This document shows positions 55,865-64,000 of a stretch of 64,000 bases of DNA, piece by piece. Position 1 is the first letter of the stretch; every line of letters begins with the position of its first letter. The stretch covers positions 62,001 to 126,000 of the forward strand of contig NZ_FQZI01000004.1 of the NCBI RefSeq assembly GCF_900142035.1. The letters are read 5' to 3'. The position numbers were made by a program, and so were the translations under genes. The DNA comes from Flavobacterium terrae (GTDB lineage: Bacteria > Bacteroidota > Bacteroidia > Flavobacteriales > Flavobacteriaceae). The notes beneath the pieces are model-generated. The model saw only the letters and a program-made list of their open reading frames with translations. It had not been told where the DNA came from and searched no databases.

Positions 55865-56456
55865 TAAATGGTTCTATAGTTGCTGCATTAACAGCATTAA
55901 TACCTTCTTTTTTAATCACTTTAAGAAAAGTCATTATAATTATTTTAAAATCTGTTAAAAAACTACAGTGATCAACATACCAAACATCATATGCAAACTT
56001 TTGATCCCATGAAATAGCATTTCTTCCATTGACTTGAGCCCATCCAGTAATTCCTGGCTTAACTTCATGTCTTCTATTTTGAAATTCATTGTAGAGATGG
56101 ACATAATCAGTTAATAACGGTCTTGGTCCTACTAAACTCATATCTCCTTTAAGGACATTGATTAATTGAGGAATTTCATCAAGGGAAGTCTTTCTTACAA
56201 ATTTTCCTACTGGTGTTAATCTTTGTGAATCATGAAGGAGCTTACCTTCTTCATCTCGCTTGTCATTCATTGTTTTAAACTTAATTATAGAAAAAACAAC
56301 ACAATTTTTACCAGGACGACGTTGTATAAAATACGGTTTCCCTTGATTGACAAAAAAAAGCAAAATAGTTACAAAAAAAAGAATTGGTGACAGCAAAACC
56401 AAGCCAATTAAAGCTAAAATAAAATCTAAAAAACGTTTAATAAAAAGCTTATACAT
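55854..56456 (-). CDS. PglC-like monotopic phosphoglycosyltransferase
   Basis: The 200-residue product is a small-type initiating enzyme: a hydrophobic N-terminal reentrant helix (9-35), RRPGKNC, KFKTMND, and the catalytic D93-E94 in SLDEIPQLINVLKGDM, then GPRPLL. D93-E94 are at the same positions as I recall for Campylobacter PglC. It would move bacillosamine-1-phosphate to undecaprenyl phosphate, starting the glycan. This is the second initiator of the locus. Confidence 0.9.
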   Translation of the reverse strand: MYKLFIKRFLDFILALIGLVLLSPILFFVTILLFFVNQGKPYFIQRRPGKNCVVFSIIKFKTMNDKRDEEGKLLHDSQRLTPVGKFVRKTSLDEIPQLINVLKGDMSLVGPRPLLTDYVHLYNEFQNRRHEVKPGITGWAQVNGRNAISWDQKFAYDVWYVDHCSFLTDFKIIIMTFLKVIKKEGINAVNAATIEPFNGE

Positions 56457-57642
56457 AATCCATTATCTTTTCATAACTATGCTTAGGAGTTGCCTCATTT
56501 ACAAAATACTCGTAGCCATTTTTTCCCATAGCACTACAAATTTCAGGATTTGCTTTTAAAAAATCTATTTTTTCTTTAATTTTTAATGGTTCGTCTGAAG
56601 GAGCCCAAACTCCTGCTTTTATTTGGTCCTCAATTAGAAATCCATAATCAGTATTTGTATCAATTGCTGCTAAAACAGGAATTTTCGCATTAAAATAGCT
56701 TAGAGATTTAGAAGGAATGTTAGGTATAGTGAATTTTTCACTAAGTGAGATTAAACCACAATCAGCAGCTGAAATAATATTTTGATAATCTTCTCGTGGC
56801 AAAGAATCTTTAATAATTACATTATTTAAATTCAATCTTCTCGACAGTTCTTCAATTTTTACTTTTTCAGTTCCTTGACCAACAATAAAAAAAAGCACAT
56901 TATCATTCTCTTTATACAATTTTGCAACCTCAAGTATGTTTTCCAATTTCTGAGGAAGTCCAATATTACCTCCGAAAATAATCACAAATTTATTATCAAA
57001 ACCATACTTCATTCTTAACAAAGATCTATTTTCAAAATTTAAAGAAATTTCCTTTTGCCAATTTGGTAATAAATGAAGCTTTGATATTACAATCTCTGGA
57101 TTATACTTTTTCACATAATCAATATTCCCTTTAGACATGCAACCAATACTATCTGAAATCTCATATAGTTTTCTTTCTTTTTGTCTAAAAAAACGATACA
57201 AAAACCCTCCTTTTTTCATCATTCCCAAATCAACCGCATTTTGAGGAAAAATATCTCTAAGAATCAAATACACTTTTGCATTACTCTTTTTTTTCAACCA
57301 AATAGCCACTTGAACAAGACTAATAGGTGGAGTAGGCATTATTATCAAATCTGGAATAATTTCTGATTTAAAATGTTGCTTTATCGCTTTTTTGTAATGA
57401 AAAGGCAACAATAAATTAGCTATACCTTTTTTGACAGCTCCAACATTCAACAATGACATTGTTTTCACTCTCAATACCTTAATTCCCTCTTCGTCAATTA
57501 ATCCAGTTTCATTTTCTTTACTAGACGGTGCAACAACAAAAACTTCATGTCCTTGGTCACGGAATTCTTCCATTAAATCAGTATATAGATTACCTCCTTG
57601 ACCAATTTTAGGAAAAGCTAAAGCTAAAAAAAGTACCTTCAT
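56449..57642 (-). CDS. WbuB-like glycosyltransferase family 4
   Basis: The 397-residue product resembles WbuB-type transferases: MKVLFLALAFPKIGQGGNLY, VAPSSKENETG, YLILRDIFPQNAVDLG, then IFGGNIGLPQKLENILEVA and LSEKFTIPNIPSKSLSYF. WbuB enzymes transfer L-FucNAc. Next to both the fnl genes and the PglC-like initiator, it probably adds FucNAc to the lipid-linked bacillosamine. It overlaps the PglC-like gene by eight bases. Confidence 0.82.
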   Translation of the reverse strand: MKVLFLALAFPKIGQGGNLYTDLMEEFRDQGHEVFVVAPSSKENETGLIDEEGIKVLRVKTMSLLNVGAVKKGIANLLLPFHYKKAIKQHFKSEIIPDLIIMPTPPISLVQVAIWLKKKSNAKVYLILRDIFPQNAVDLGMMKKGGFLYRFFRQKERKLYEISDSIGCMSKGNIDYVKKYNPEIVISKLHLLPNWQKEISLNFENRSLLRMKYGFDNKFVIIFGGNIGLPQKLENILEVAKLYKENDNVLFFIVGQGTEKVKIEELSRRLNLNNVIIKDSLPREDYQNIISAADCGLISLSEKFTIPNIPSKSLSYFNAKIPVLAAIDTNTDYGFLIEDQIKAGVWAPSDEPLKIKEKIDFLKANPEICSAMGKNGYEYFVNEATPKHSYEKIMDYV

Positions 57643-58788
57643 TTATATATTCTTTGACCAAACTACTCTATTCACATAATCTGTATAACTCAAAATTATA
57701 CGCACCATTTTCTCAGAAACATTGGGCATAGAATAATCTGCAACTGGCCTATAATTTCTCATTGATTTTCCAACATTTTGTTGTTGCAACTGTACTAACC
57801 CTTGCATAATTCTTTCAGAGGAAAGACCTGTCATCATTACTGAAGCTTCTTCCATCGCTTCAGGTCTTTCATGAGCTTGACGAATATTAAGTGCTCTAAA
57901 ATTTAAAATAGAACTCTCTTCAGAAATCGTCCCGCTATCAGATAGTACCGCGTACGCTCTCATTTGCAAAGCATTGTAATCATGAAATCCAAGAGGTTTT
58001 AAGAATTGAATTTCTGATCTTACTTTTACTTGTTTTTTATCAATCATGTTTCTAGTTCTAGGATGAGTTGAAACAATAATTGGATATTGATATTTTTCTG
58101 CAATTAAATTTAAACTTTCTATTAATCCGTTAAAGTTCTTTTCTGAATTAATATTTTCTTCTCTGTGCGATGAAATAACAAAATATTTCCCTTCTTCCAA
58201 ATTTAAACGAGATAGAACATTAGACGCTTCTATTTGCGGAAGATAATGAGTCAAGACTTCAAACATTGGAGACCCAGTCTTAATAATTCTATCTGCTGGC
58301 AATCCTTCACGAAGTAAATATTCTCTAGCGATATCACTATATGTTAAGTTAACATCGGCAGTATGATCAACAATTTTTCTATTAGTCTCTTCCGGTACTC
58401 TCTGGTCAAAACATCTATTTCCAGCTTCCATATGAAAAATAGGAATTTGTCTTTTTTTCGCTGGAATTGCACATAAGCAACTATTTGTATCACCTAAAAC
58501 CAAAAATGCGTCAGGCTGTATTTTTTCAAGAAGAGGATCTATTTTAATTAATATATTCCCTACCGTTTCAGTAGCTGTAGCGCCAGCTGCTTCCAAGAAA
58601 AAATCAGGCTTACGTAACCCTAGATCTTCAAAAAAAATCTGATTTAATTCATAATCATAATTTTGCCCAGTGTGAACAATTATATGTTCTACTGCTTCTG
58701 AATTATCCAAAGCACACAAAACCCTAGATAATCTAATGATTTCAGGTCGTGTTCCCACGACTGTCATCACTTTTAATTTTTTCGTCAT
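57643..58788 (-). CDS. wecB: non-hydrolysing UDP-HexNAc 2-epimerase (WecB/FnlC type)
   Basis: The 381-residue product has GTRPEIIRL (12-20), LVLGDTNS, EAGNRCFD, SSHREENI and LSDSGTISEESS, all hallmarks of the WecB group. In the fnl context its likely reaction is the C2 epimerisation that completes UDP-L-FucNAc (FnlC/CapG). The motif EAGNRCFDQRVPEETNR is the one I associate with FnlC-type enzymes. It abuts the WbuB-like gene. Confidence 0.88.
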   Translation of the reverse strand: MTKKLKVMTVVGTRPEIIRLSRVLCALDNSEAVEHIIVHTGQNYDYELNQIFFEDLGLRKPDFFLEAAGATATETVGNILIKIDPLLEKIQPDAFLVLGDTNSCLCAIPAKKRQIPIFHMEAGNRCFDQRVPEETNRKIVDHTADVNLTYSDIAREYLLREGLPADRIIKTGSPMFEVLTHYLPQIEASNVLSRLNLEEGKYFVISSHREENINSEKNFNGLIESLNLIAEKYQYPIIVSTHPRTRNMIDKKQVKVRSEIQFLKPLGFHDYNALQMRAYAVLSDSGTISEESSILNFRALNIRQAHERPEAMEEASVMMTGLSSERIMQGLVQLQQQNVGKSMRNYRPVADYSMPNVSEKMVRIILSYTDYVNRVVWSKNI

Positions 58789-58811
58789 CCGCTTTTAAAC
58801 TATAGCATTAA

Positions 58812-59930
58812 TTAAACCTCCTCAAAATAAGTATCAGCATCTTCAGGATTAAAAGGTTCATTTATCCAGAAATTCGTATATAAATCCTCTTCTCCTATAT
58901 TTTTTATATTATGAGTATACCAAATTGGCATATCTACATAAGCAGGCTCATTACCATCTAAATAAAAATCAAGTACTTGGTCAGTTCCAATTTTTCTCAA
59001 TTGAATTAAAGCTTTGCCTTTTATTACAGCAAATCTTTCAATTTTTCTTGTATGATAATGATTTCCTCTTGTTATACCGGGAACAGTAGTAGAAAACGAA
59101 ACCTGCCCTCCAACTCCCAATCGTATCACTTCAACAAAAGCTCCTCTGGGGTCTGTGTGTTGCACAAACTTTATTGGATAATGATTTTCGTATTCAAAAT
59201 ATGATCTAAAAGTATTAAACAAATTCAAATCAAAAACTGATTCCAATAAAGGAATTTCTCCTTTTTCAAAATAACTTTCTTTGTAATAATTTAGTTTTGC
59301 TAAAACTTCAGAAACTTTATAAGTAGCCGTATGATTAATAATTAATTCACTTTCTGATTTACCGCCTCTTATTTGTTCTATAATCAATTTACATAATTCA
59401 CCAACATAAATCAATTTAACTTCTCCATCAGCGTCTATTACTGGTGTCTCTCCATGAGTTAATTTATAACAAAAAGTAGCTATAAATGAATTATAATTAG
59501 GTTTACCAAATGGACCAAATACATTAGGAATAATAAGCCCACTAAATTTTGCATTATTTTGTTTTGCCCAATTATTTAAAATTTCTCTTCCTCCCTTTTT
59601 TGATTTCCCATATAAATTATCTCTTTCTTCTTGAGAAGAAGATGAAAAAAGCACATGCGGCTTTGATTGCGTTCTTTCAAGTGAAGAAACTAATTTTTCG
59701 ACCAATTCCAAATTAGATTTAAAGAGAACCTCTTGACTTTCATGTCTATTAATAGCTGCCAAATGCACAATCACATCACATTGTTTTACAAAAGCATCTA
59801 ATTGATTTTGATTTTCAAAAAAACTTTTTTCAAAAACTATCCTTTCAAATTCAGCAGGAAATAGTCCCAAAGTATTATATAAATGATTACCTACAAAACC
59901 ATTTTGACCTGTAATTCCAATTTTTAGCAT
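58812..59930 (-). CDS. fnlB: FnlB/CapF bifunctional reductase-cupin
   Basis: The 372-residue product has an N-terminal SDR domain with GITGQNGFVGNHL (5-17) and INRHESQEV, then a cupin domain from about 245 with FVEVIRLGVGGQVSFSTT and RGNHYHTRKIERFAVIKG (metal ligands H, H and E). CapF-type enzymes use the cupin for C3 epimerisation and the SDR for C4 reduction, giving UDP-6-deoxy-TalNAc on the way to L-FucNAc. Length matches S. aureus CapF (about 369). Confidence 0.9.
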   Translation of the reverse strand: MLKIGITGQNGFVGNHLYNTLGLFPAEFERIVFEKSFFENQNQLDAFVKQCDVIVHLAAINRHESQEVLFKSNLELVEKLVSSLERTQSKPHVLFSSSSQEERDNLYGKSKKGGREILNNWAKQNNAKFSGLIIPNVFGPFGKPNYNSFIATFCYKLTHGETPVIDADGEVKLIYVGELCKLIIEQIRGGKSESELIINHTATYKVSEVLAKLNYYKESYFEKGEIPLLESVFDLNLFNTFRSYFEYENHYPIKFVQHTDPRGAFVEVIRLGVGGQVSFSTTVPGITRGNHYHTRKIERFAVIKGKALIQLRKIGTDQVLDFYLDGNEPAYVDMPIWYTHNIKNIGEEDLYTNFWINEPFNPEDADTYFEEV

Positions 59931-59936
59931 AAATTT

Positions 59937-60359
59937 TTATTTGGTACACATAAAGTGCTCTAACGGATATTTGTATTCGTCCTTAATCTCTCCCAGAAGA
60001 TAATCACTCATCACTAAAAGTTTTGCAGTTTCTTCCTTTGATTGTATACAAGAAATATAACCTTGAGGAATGTGTAGAACATCTAAATTTTCTGAAGAAA
60101 GAAAAAACACATACGGTTTTAGATCAGAACTTGGATTACCCCAATCATCAACATTTATCAATTTTATTTCAAAACTTCCTGTCATTGCAGAAAACCATCT
60201 CTGTTCTATCTTATGACCTTGCCAACCTCTTTTAAAATTGGGGTTCTTGTTTTCAATCACGTACATCCTTTTTATAGAAATTGAATTGAAATCGTTATTG
60301 TACTTAAGATTCCCCCTATAATCTGAATGACAATTCCCTTTTATTATTTTAGGCAACAT
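59937..60359 (-). CDS. WxcM/RmlC-like cupin sugar isomerase or epimerase
   Basis: The 140-residue product is a single cupin with YRGNLKYNN, RGWQGHKIEQRWFSAMTGSFEIKL and VLHIPQGYISCIQSKEE. It is closest to WxcM/FdtA-like and dTDP-4-keto sugar epimerase-like proteins. It sits between fnlA and fnlB, where E. coli and S. aureus loci as I recall have none, so it may act on or stabilise the keto-sugar intermediate. No signal or membrane segment; activity unproven. Confidence 0.7.
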   Translation of the reverse strand: MLPKIIKGNCHSDYRGNLKYNNDFNSISIKRMYVIENKNPNFKRGWQGHKIEQRWFSAMTGSFEIKLINVDDWGNPSSDLKPYVFFLSSENLDVLHIPQGYISCIQSKEETAKLLVMSDYLLGEIKDEYKYPLEHFMCTK

Positions 60360-60366
60360 AGTCTAT

Positions 60367-61404
60367 CTAATCTGGATACTGTTTTACATCAACTTCTCCT
60401 AAAACCTCTTTACGAATTAGTGGAAGTTTCATTAAAAGTTGTTTCATTCCTTCAATATTTTGTTGTGTTGTATTATGTGAATGATAATCTTCAATTTTAG
60501 AAATATCTATTTCACCTTCAGAAAAATATTGTGCATAATTCAAATCTCTATTATCGGCAGGGATTCTGTAAAAATCTCCCATATCTTCAGCTTTTATCAT
60601 TTCTTCTCTGGTACAAAGGGTTTCGTAGAGCTTTTCTCCATGCCTTGTTCCAATAATTTTAATTGGATTATCAGCTTTAAACATTTCTTTCAAAGCTTGA
60701 GCCAAATCTCCAATCGTACCAGCTGGTGCCTTATTTACAAACAAATCTCCTGAATTTCCATGTTCAAATGCAAAAAGCACTAACTCTACCGCCTCTTCTA
60801 AAGACATTAAAAAACGTGTCATTGAAGGGTCAGTAACTGTAAGTGGTTCTCCATTTTTAATTTGCTTAACAAACAATGGAATGACTGACCCTCTAGAAGC
60901 CATTACATTTCCATAACGAGTTAAACAAACAGTTGTTCGTTCCAAATTTCTTGAAGCTGCAACTGCAACTTTTTCCATCATTGCTTTAGAAATCCCCATG
61001 GCATTGATAGGATAAGCTGCTTTATCTGTACTTAGACAAATTACTTTTTTAACCCCATATTTTACAGCGGCATCTATAACATTCTGAGTTCCTTCTACAT
61101 TAGTTTTCACCGCCTCCATAGGAAAAAATTCACATGAAGGAACTTGTTTCAAAGCAGCAGCATGAAAGACATAATCTACACCTCGCATTGCATAATCAAT
61201 ACTTAGAGGATTACGAACATCTCCAATATAGAACTTGAGTTTATCGTTTTTATAAAGATTTCTCATATCATCTTGTTTCTTCTCATCCCTTGAAAAGATT
61301 CGAATTTCTTTAAAATGATCTGTATTTAAAAAACGATTAAGCACAGCAGTTCCAAAAGAACCCGTACCACCTGTTATAAGAAGTGTTTTATCTTTAATTT
61401 GCAT
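60367..61404 (-). CDS. fnlA: UDP-GlcNAc 4,6-dehydratase/5-epimerase FnlA (CapE)
   Basis: The 345-residue soluble SDR has TGGTGSFG (11-18), HAAALKQVPSCEFFPMEAVKT and LSTDKAAYPINAMGISK (M136, K140), with Met in place of the usual Tyr. This short soluble form matches FnlA/CapE/WbjB, which makes UDP-2-acetamido-2,6-dideoxy-arabino-4-hexulose, the first step to L-FucNAc. It leads fnlB and the epimerase in order. It is distinct from the 670-residue membrane dehydratase in the same unit. Confidence 0.9.
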   Translation of the reverse strand: MQIKDKTLLITGGTGSFGTAVLNRFLNTDHFKEIRIFSRDEKKQDDMRNLYKNDKLKFYIGDVRNPLSIDYAMRGVDYVFHAAALKQVPSCEFFPMEAVKTNVEGTQNVIDAAVKYGVKKVICLSTDKAAYPINAMGISKAMMEKVAVAASRNLERTTVCLTRYGNVMASRGSVIPLFVKQIKNGEPLTVTDPSMTRFLMSLEEAVELVLFAFEHGNSGDLFVNKAPAGTIGDLAQALKEMFKADNPIKIIGTRHGEKLYETLCTREEMIKAEDMGDFYRIPADNRDLNYAQYFSEGEIDISKIEDYHSHNTTQQNIEGMKQLLMKLPLIRKEVLGEVDVKQYPD

Positions 61405-61416
61405 ATTAATTTATTG

Positions 61417-63192
61417 CTATTGATTTTTACTGTATGATTTCAAACGCCATATGTTAAAAAAGAAAAAACGATCGAAAAGTATATTATCATTTAGCAAGTC
61501 ATCATAAACTAAGTTTTTAATATCGTTGAAAAAGCTAGAATTAAGTTCTTTAAAATAATCTTTCAATTGATTAAAATCATCTTCTTTAAAATATCTTTCT
61601 CTCAGTTCTTTTATAGGGGGAGTAAATCCTTTCTTTTTTGATAAGAAATACTTAATTCCAAAGCACTTAAAATACAAAATTTTAAGATAAAGCTTAGATA
61701 TACATGGTGTGAAAATCATCCAAGTAGGCAACTTTCTTACATGTCTTAACAAAGCTTCATCTAAAAAAGGGGATCTTACTTCTGTACCAGAAAACATTGA
61801 AGCCCTATCTGTCTTAACTAAATATTTATATGGAAGATTATTAAACACTCTATCATACTGTATTACAGTTCTTAAGAAGGATTTCTCTTTTAACCTTACT
61901 TGATTAAACCTTTGATCTATATAATCGGCAGCAAATTTAGATAAAATAGCATGATTTTTAAGATAATTAGATTCAAATTTTTCAATTCCTTCATCTAAAA
62001 TTTTTTTAACCTTAACATTAAAAAATCTTGAAATTTTAAAAACATTATTCAATTTCATCAAAACATAAAGCATTAATTTTTTTGAATAATGAGGATATCC
62101 ATAAAAAAGTTCATCTCCTCCATCTCCTGTAAGGACTACTTTAAATTCCTCTGAAACTTTCTTAAATATTGCTATAGAAGGAATTCCACTATAATCCGCA
62201 AAAGGTTCTTCATATACTTCTGCATAATCAGCAAAAGAATCATTCAAGTCTACATTTCTTAACATTACCCTATTGATTGGTAAATTATTCCTTTTAGAAA
62301 GATAGTCAGCCCAATAAAACTCACTTAGCCTTTTATCTTCAAAGTCAACAAAAAATGTTTTAACCTCCTTGTAAAATTTTCTAGTAATTTTAGTCACAAT
62401 AGTACTATCTACTCCTCCACTCATAAGAGTTGCAATAGGAACATCAGCAATAACTCTTTTAACAATTGCTTCTTTCATAAGATTAGAAACCGAGCTCTCT
62501 TTAGCTGAGAAGGATTTAAAAACTGAGTTATTCTCCTCTTTAACATAAAACTGATTACCATCCTTCTGAAAAACTATAATTTTGCCAGGTAGCATGCTAT
62601 TAATTCCCTTAATTATAGAAAAATGATCAGGAACAAAACCTAAAGCAAAATACAATTGAAGACCCTCAATACAAATATCTTTTTTCTTACAAAGTTTAGA
62701 AACACCCCAAATACTTGAACTAAAAGAAACTACACCATCCTCAAAAGAGTAATATAATGGCTTTTTCCCTACTCTATCCTTTGTAATTACTAATTGTTGC
62801 AACTGATGATCAAATAATCCCAAAGCCCACATACCTTCAAAATAATCGAAGCAAGATATACCCCACTCTAAATAAGAAGCGCAAAGTACTTCTGTATCAG
62901 AAGATGTTTTAAAAACATAACCCTTTTTTTCAAGTATTTCTTTTAAAATCAGAAAATTATAGATTTCACCATTGAATACAACTGTTATTTTTTTATTTTC
63001 ATGCTGAAAAACAAAAGGCTGATTTGATCTTTCATCAAGATCGATAATTGCTAGACGGGAATGGCCAAAAACAAAACAATAATCAGTTATATATAATTGC
63101 GAATCTGGGCCTCGTTGATAGATTGTTTTATGTGCTTCTTTAAATAGATCTAAAGAAATTTTCGCGTTTGTAGTACCAATAATCCCACACAT
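61417..63192 (-). CDS. glutamine-hydrolysing asparagine synthase-family amidotransferase
   Basis: The 591-residue product has Cys2 (MCGIIGTT), QRGPDSQLY, FNGEIYNF and the P-loop S258-G-G-V-D-S263. Both glutaminase and synthetase domains are complete. Its place at the head of the fnl genes suggests that it amidates a sugar acid or an attached carboxylate rather than aspartate. It is separated by 213 bases from the partial GT4 gene, with a possible TATTTTTG element at 63303-63310 (minus strand). Confidence 0.82.
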   Translation of the reverse strand: MCGIIGTTNAKISLDLFKEAHKTIYQRGPDSQLYITDYCFVFGHSRLAIIDLDERSNQPFVFQHENKKITVVFNGEIYNFLILKEILEKKGYVFKTSSDTEVLCASYLEWGISCFDYFEGMWALGLFDHQLQQLVITKDRVGKKPLYYSFEDGVVSFSSSIWGVSKLCKKKDICIEGLQLYFALGFVPDHFSIIKGINSMLPGKIIVFQKDGNQFYVKEENNSVFKSFSAKESSVSNLMKEAIVKRVIADVPIATLMSGGVDSTIVTKITRKFYKEVKTFFVDFEDKRLSEFYWADYLSKRNNLPINRVMLRNVDLNDSFADYAEVYEEPFADYSGIPSIAIFKKVSEEFKVVLTGDGGDELFYGYPHYSKKLMLYVLMKLNNVFKISRFFNVKVKKILDEGIEKFESNYLKNHAILSKFAADYIDQRFNQVRLKEKSFLRTVIQYDRVFNNLPYKYLVKTDRASMFSGTEVRSPFLDEALLRHVRKLPTWMIFTPCISKLYLKILYFKCFGIKYFLSKKKGFTPPIKELRERYFKEDDFNQLKDYFKELNSSFFNDIKNLVYDDLLNDNILFDRFFFFNIWRLKSYSKNQ

Positions 63193-63405
63193 TTTTAAAA
63201 TTATTTTAATTTAAAAATTTTCAGGAAAAGTACAAATTTGAATCACAAATTTCATAATTTTCTGTTAAAAAAAACAAAAAAATCAATTTATTAAGATTGA
63301 ACCAAAAATAATCACAATTTCATTTTTTAATATACTCACAAACAACTATCTATCAGTAGTTTAGAAATATTTATAAATTAATTTGAAATATAAATCTTAA
63401 CAAGA

Positions 63406-64000
63406 TTATGATAAATATATTTGATTATAAACTTCTATCCAGTTGTTTATTTTAGTTTTCATCATAAAATTATCTTCTACTAATCTTATTGATCTATCGC
63501 ACATTTCAACATACTCCTCATTTGAAATTTCCAATACTTCATCAATAATTTTTGCAATAATCATTGGTGAATTATCTATATGATAACCACATTTATTTTT
63601 CTCCAAAATACTCCAAGGAGTACCAGTTGAGGCAATAACAGGAGTTCCTTGATTTAAAGATTCTACAACTACATTTCCAAAATTTTCATTTTCACTTAAC
63701 ATTAATGTCATATAAGAAGATGCATATATAATTTCTTTTTCATCACCTTCCTTAAACCCTTTAAATTCTATTTTGTCAACTAGATCGTATTCACTAATTT
63801 TAGTTTTTAAAAAGTCAAAATAATTTTGATGTCTCATTTCATGATTCCCAACAATTATAAATTTATAATCAGATTTTTTAAAAGTTTTACTTAAATACAG
63901 TCCTTCAATCATTTTATGAATTGATTTTTTATGATGTATTCTTCCTATATAAAGTAAATCTTTATTTTTTATCTTATTTAAAATTCTTTTTTTAGGTTTA
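63406..64000 (-). CDS. glycosyltransferase family 4 (C-terminal part)
   Basis: The frame stays open to the window edge: bases beyond the first ATG (63912) encode DLLYIGRIHHKKSIHKMIEGL, the usual GT4 donor-domain opening, so the true start lies outside. Downstream are SENENFGNVVVESLNQGTPVIAS (split by me as NENFGNVVVE and SLNQGTPV), with the donor-site Glu. About 198 residues are visible. It probably continues the capsule unit to the right. Confidence 0.85.
   Translation of the reverse strand, partial: KPKKRILNKIKNKDLLYIGRIHHKKSIHKMIEGLYLSKTFKKSDYKFIIVGNHEMRHQNYFDFLKTKISEYDLVDKIEFKGFKEGDEKEIIYASSYMTLMLSENENFGNVVVESLNQGTPVIASTGTPWSILEKNKCGYHIDNSPMIIAKIIDEVLEISNEEYVEMCDRSIRLVEDNFMMKTKINNWIEVYNQIYLS

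Noticed and set aside
63193..63405. 213-base spacer checked for an extra small gene.
   Set aside because: No open frame of useful length with a plausible start was seen; only a weak TATTTTTG (minus strand, 63303-63310) stands out.

Overview
The window comes from a low-GC member of the Bacteroidota, most likely Flavobacterium or a close relative. The evidence is the very AT-rich sequence, a secreted protein with a type IX secretion (T9SS) type A sorting tail, a PorV/PorQ-like outer-membrane protein, a DUF4105/Lnb protein, GLPGLI-type and DUF5777-type proteins, and TAnnTTTG-like promoter elements. No tRNA, rRNA, CRISPR array or insertion sequence was seen, and no gene-free stretch exceeds 300 bases. 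The longest, about 260 bases at 47812-48070, lies between two divergent capsule genes and holds promoter-like and inverted-repeat sequence.

Bases 1 to about 20,200 are chromosomal backbone with short transcription units on both strands. In order they hold a DUF5777 / c-type haem lipoprotein / YceI group; a Kir-type potassium channel divergent from the NhaA antiporter; a COG2509-type flavoprotein; a secreted PNGase F-like protein; a calcium-repeat T9SS cargo; RecQ; a run of kdsD-like isomerase, tatC, AhpD-like protein, lptB and two small membrane proteins; an XRE regulator fused to a secreted module; a GH25 muramidase; pssA; a PorV-like protein; and an Lnb-type protein. Several convergent junctions carry perfect hairpins that look like two-way terminators.

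From 20,223 to the right edge the window is one large surface-polysaccharide locus, almost all on the minus strand. Read in the direction of transcription, the right-hand unit (64000 to 48861) has a glycosyltransferase cut by the edge, an asparagine-synthase-like amidotransferase, the UDP-L-FucNAc genes (fnlA, a cupin, fnlB, a wecB/fnlC-type epimerase), a WbuB-like transferase, a PglC/PglD/PglE-like set with a membrane 4,6-dehydratase (UDP-bacillosamine type), then wza and wzc. A single plus-strand gene, a CpsB-type phosphatase, separates it from the left-hand unit (47811 to 20223). That unit has ABC export genes (wzm, wzt), twelve glycosyltransferases or likely glycosyltransferases, three FkbM methyltransferases, a pyruvyl transferase, three acyltransferases, two more asparagine-synthase-family proteins, an O-antigen ligase/polymerase and a second initiating phosphoglycosyltransferase.

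A reasonable model is that the right-hand unit makes and primes an undecaprenyl-linked QuiNAc4NAc / L-FucNAc core. The left-hand unit would extend and decorate one or more glycans, with export through Wzm/Wzt and a Wza/Wzc envelope machine. Two initiating enzymes, a Wzy/WaaL-type protein beside an ABC exporter, and no visible Wzx flippase suggest that two glycans or two export routes are interleaved here.
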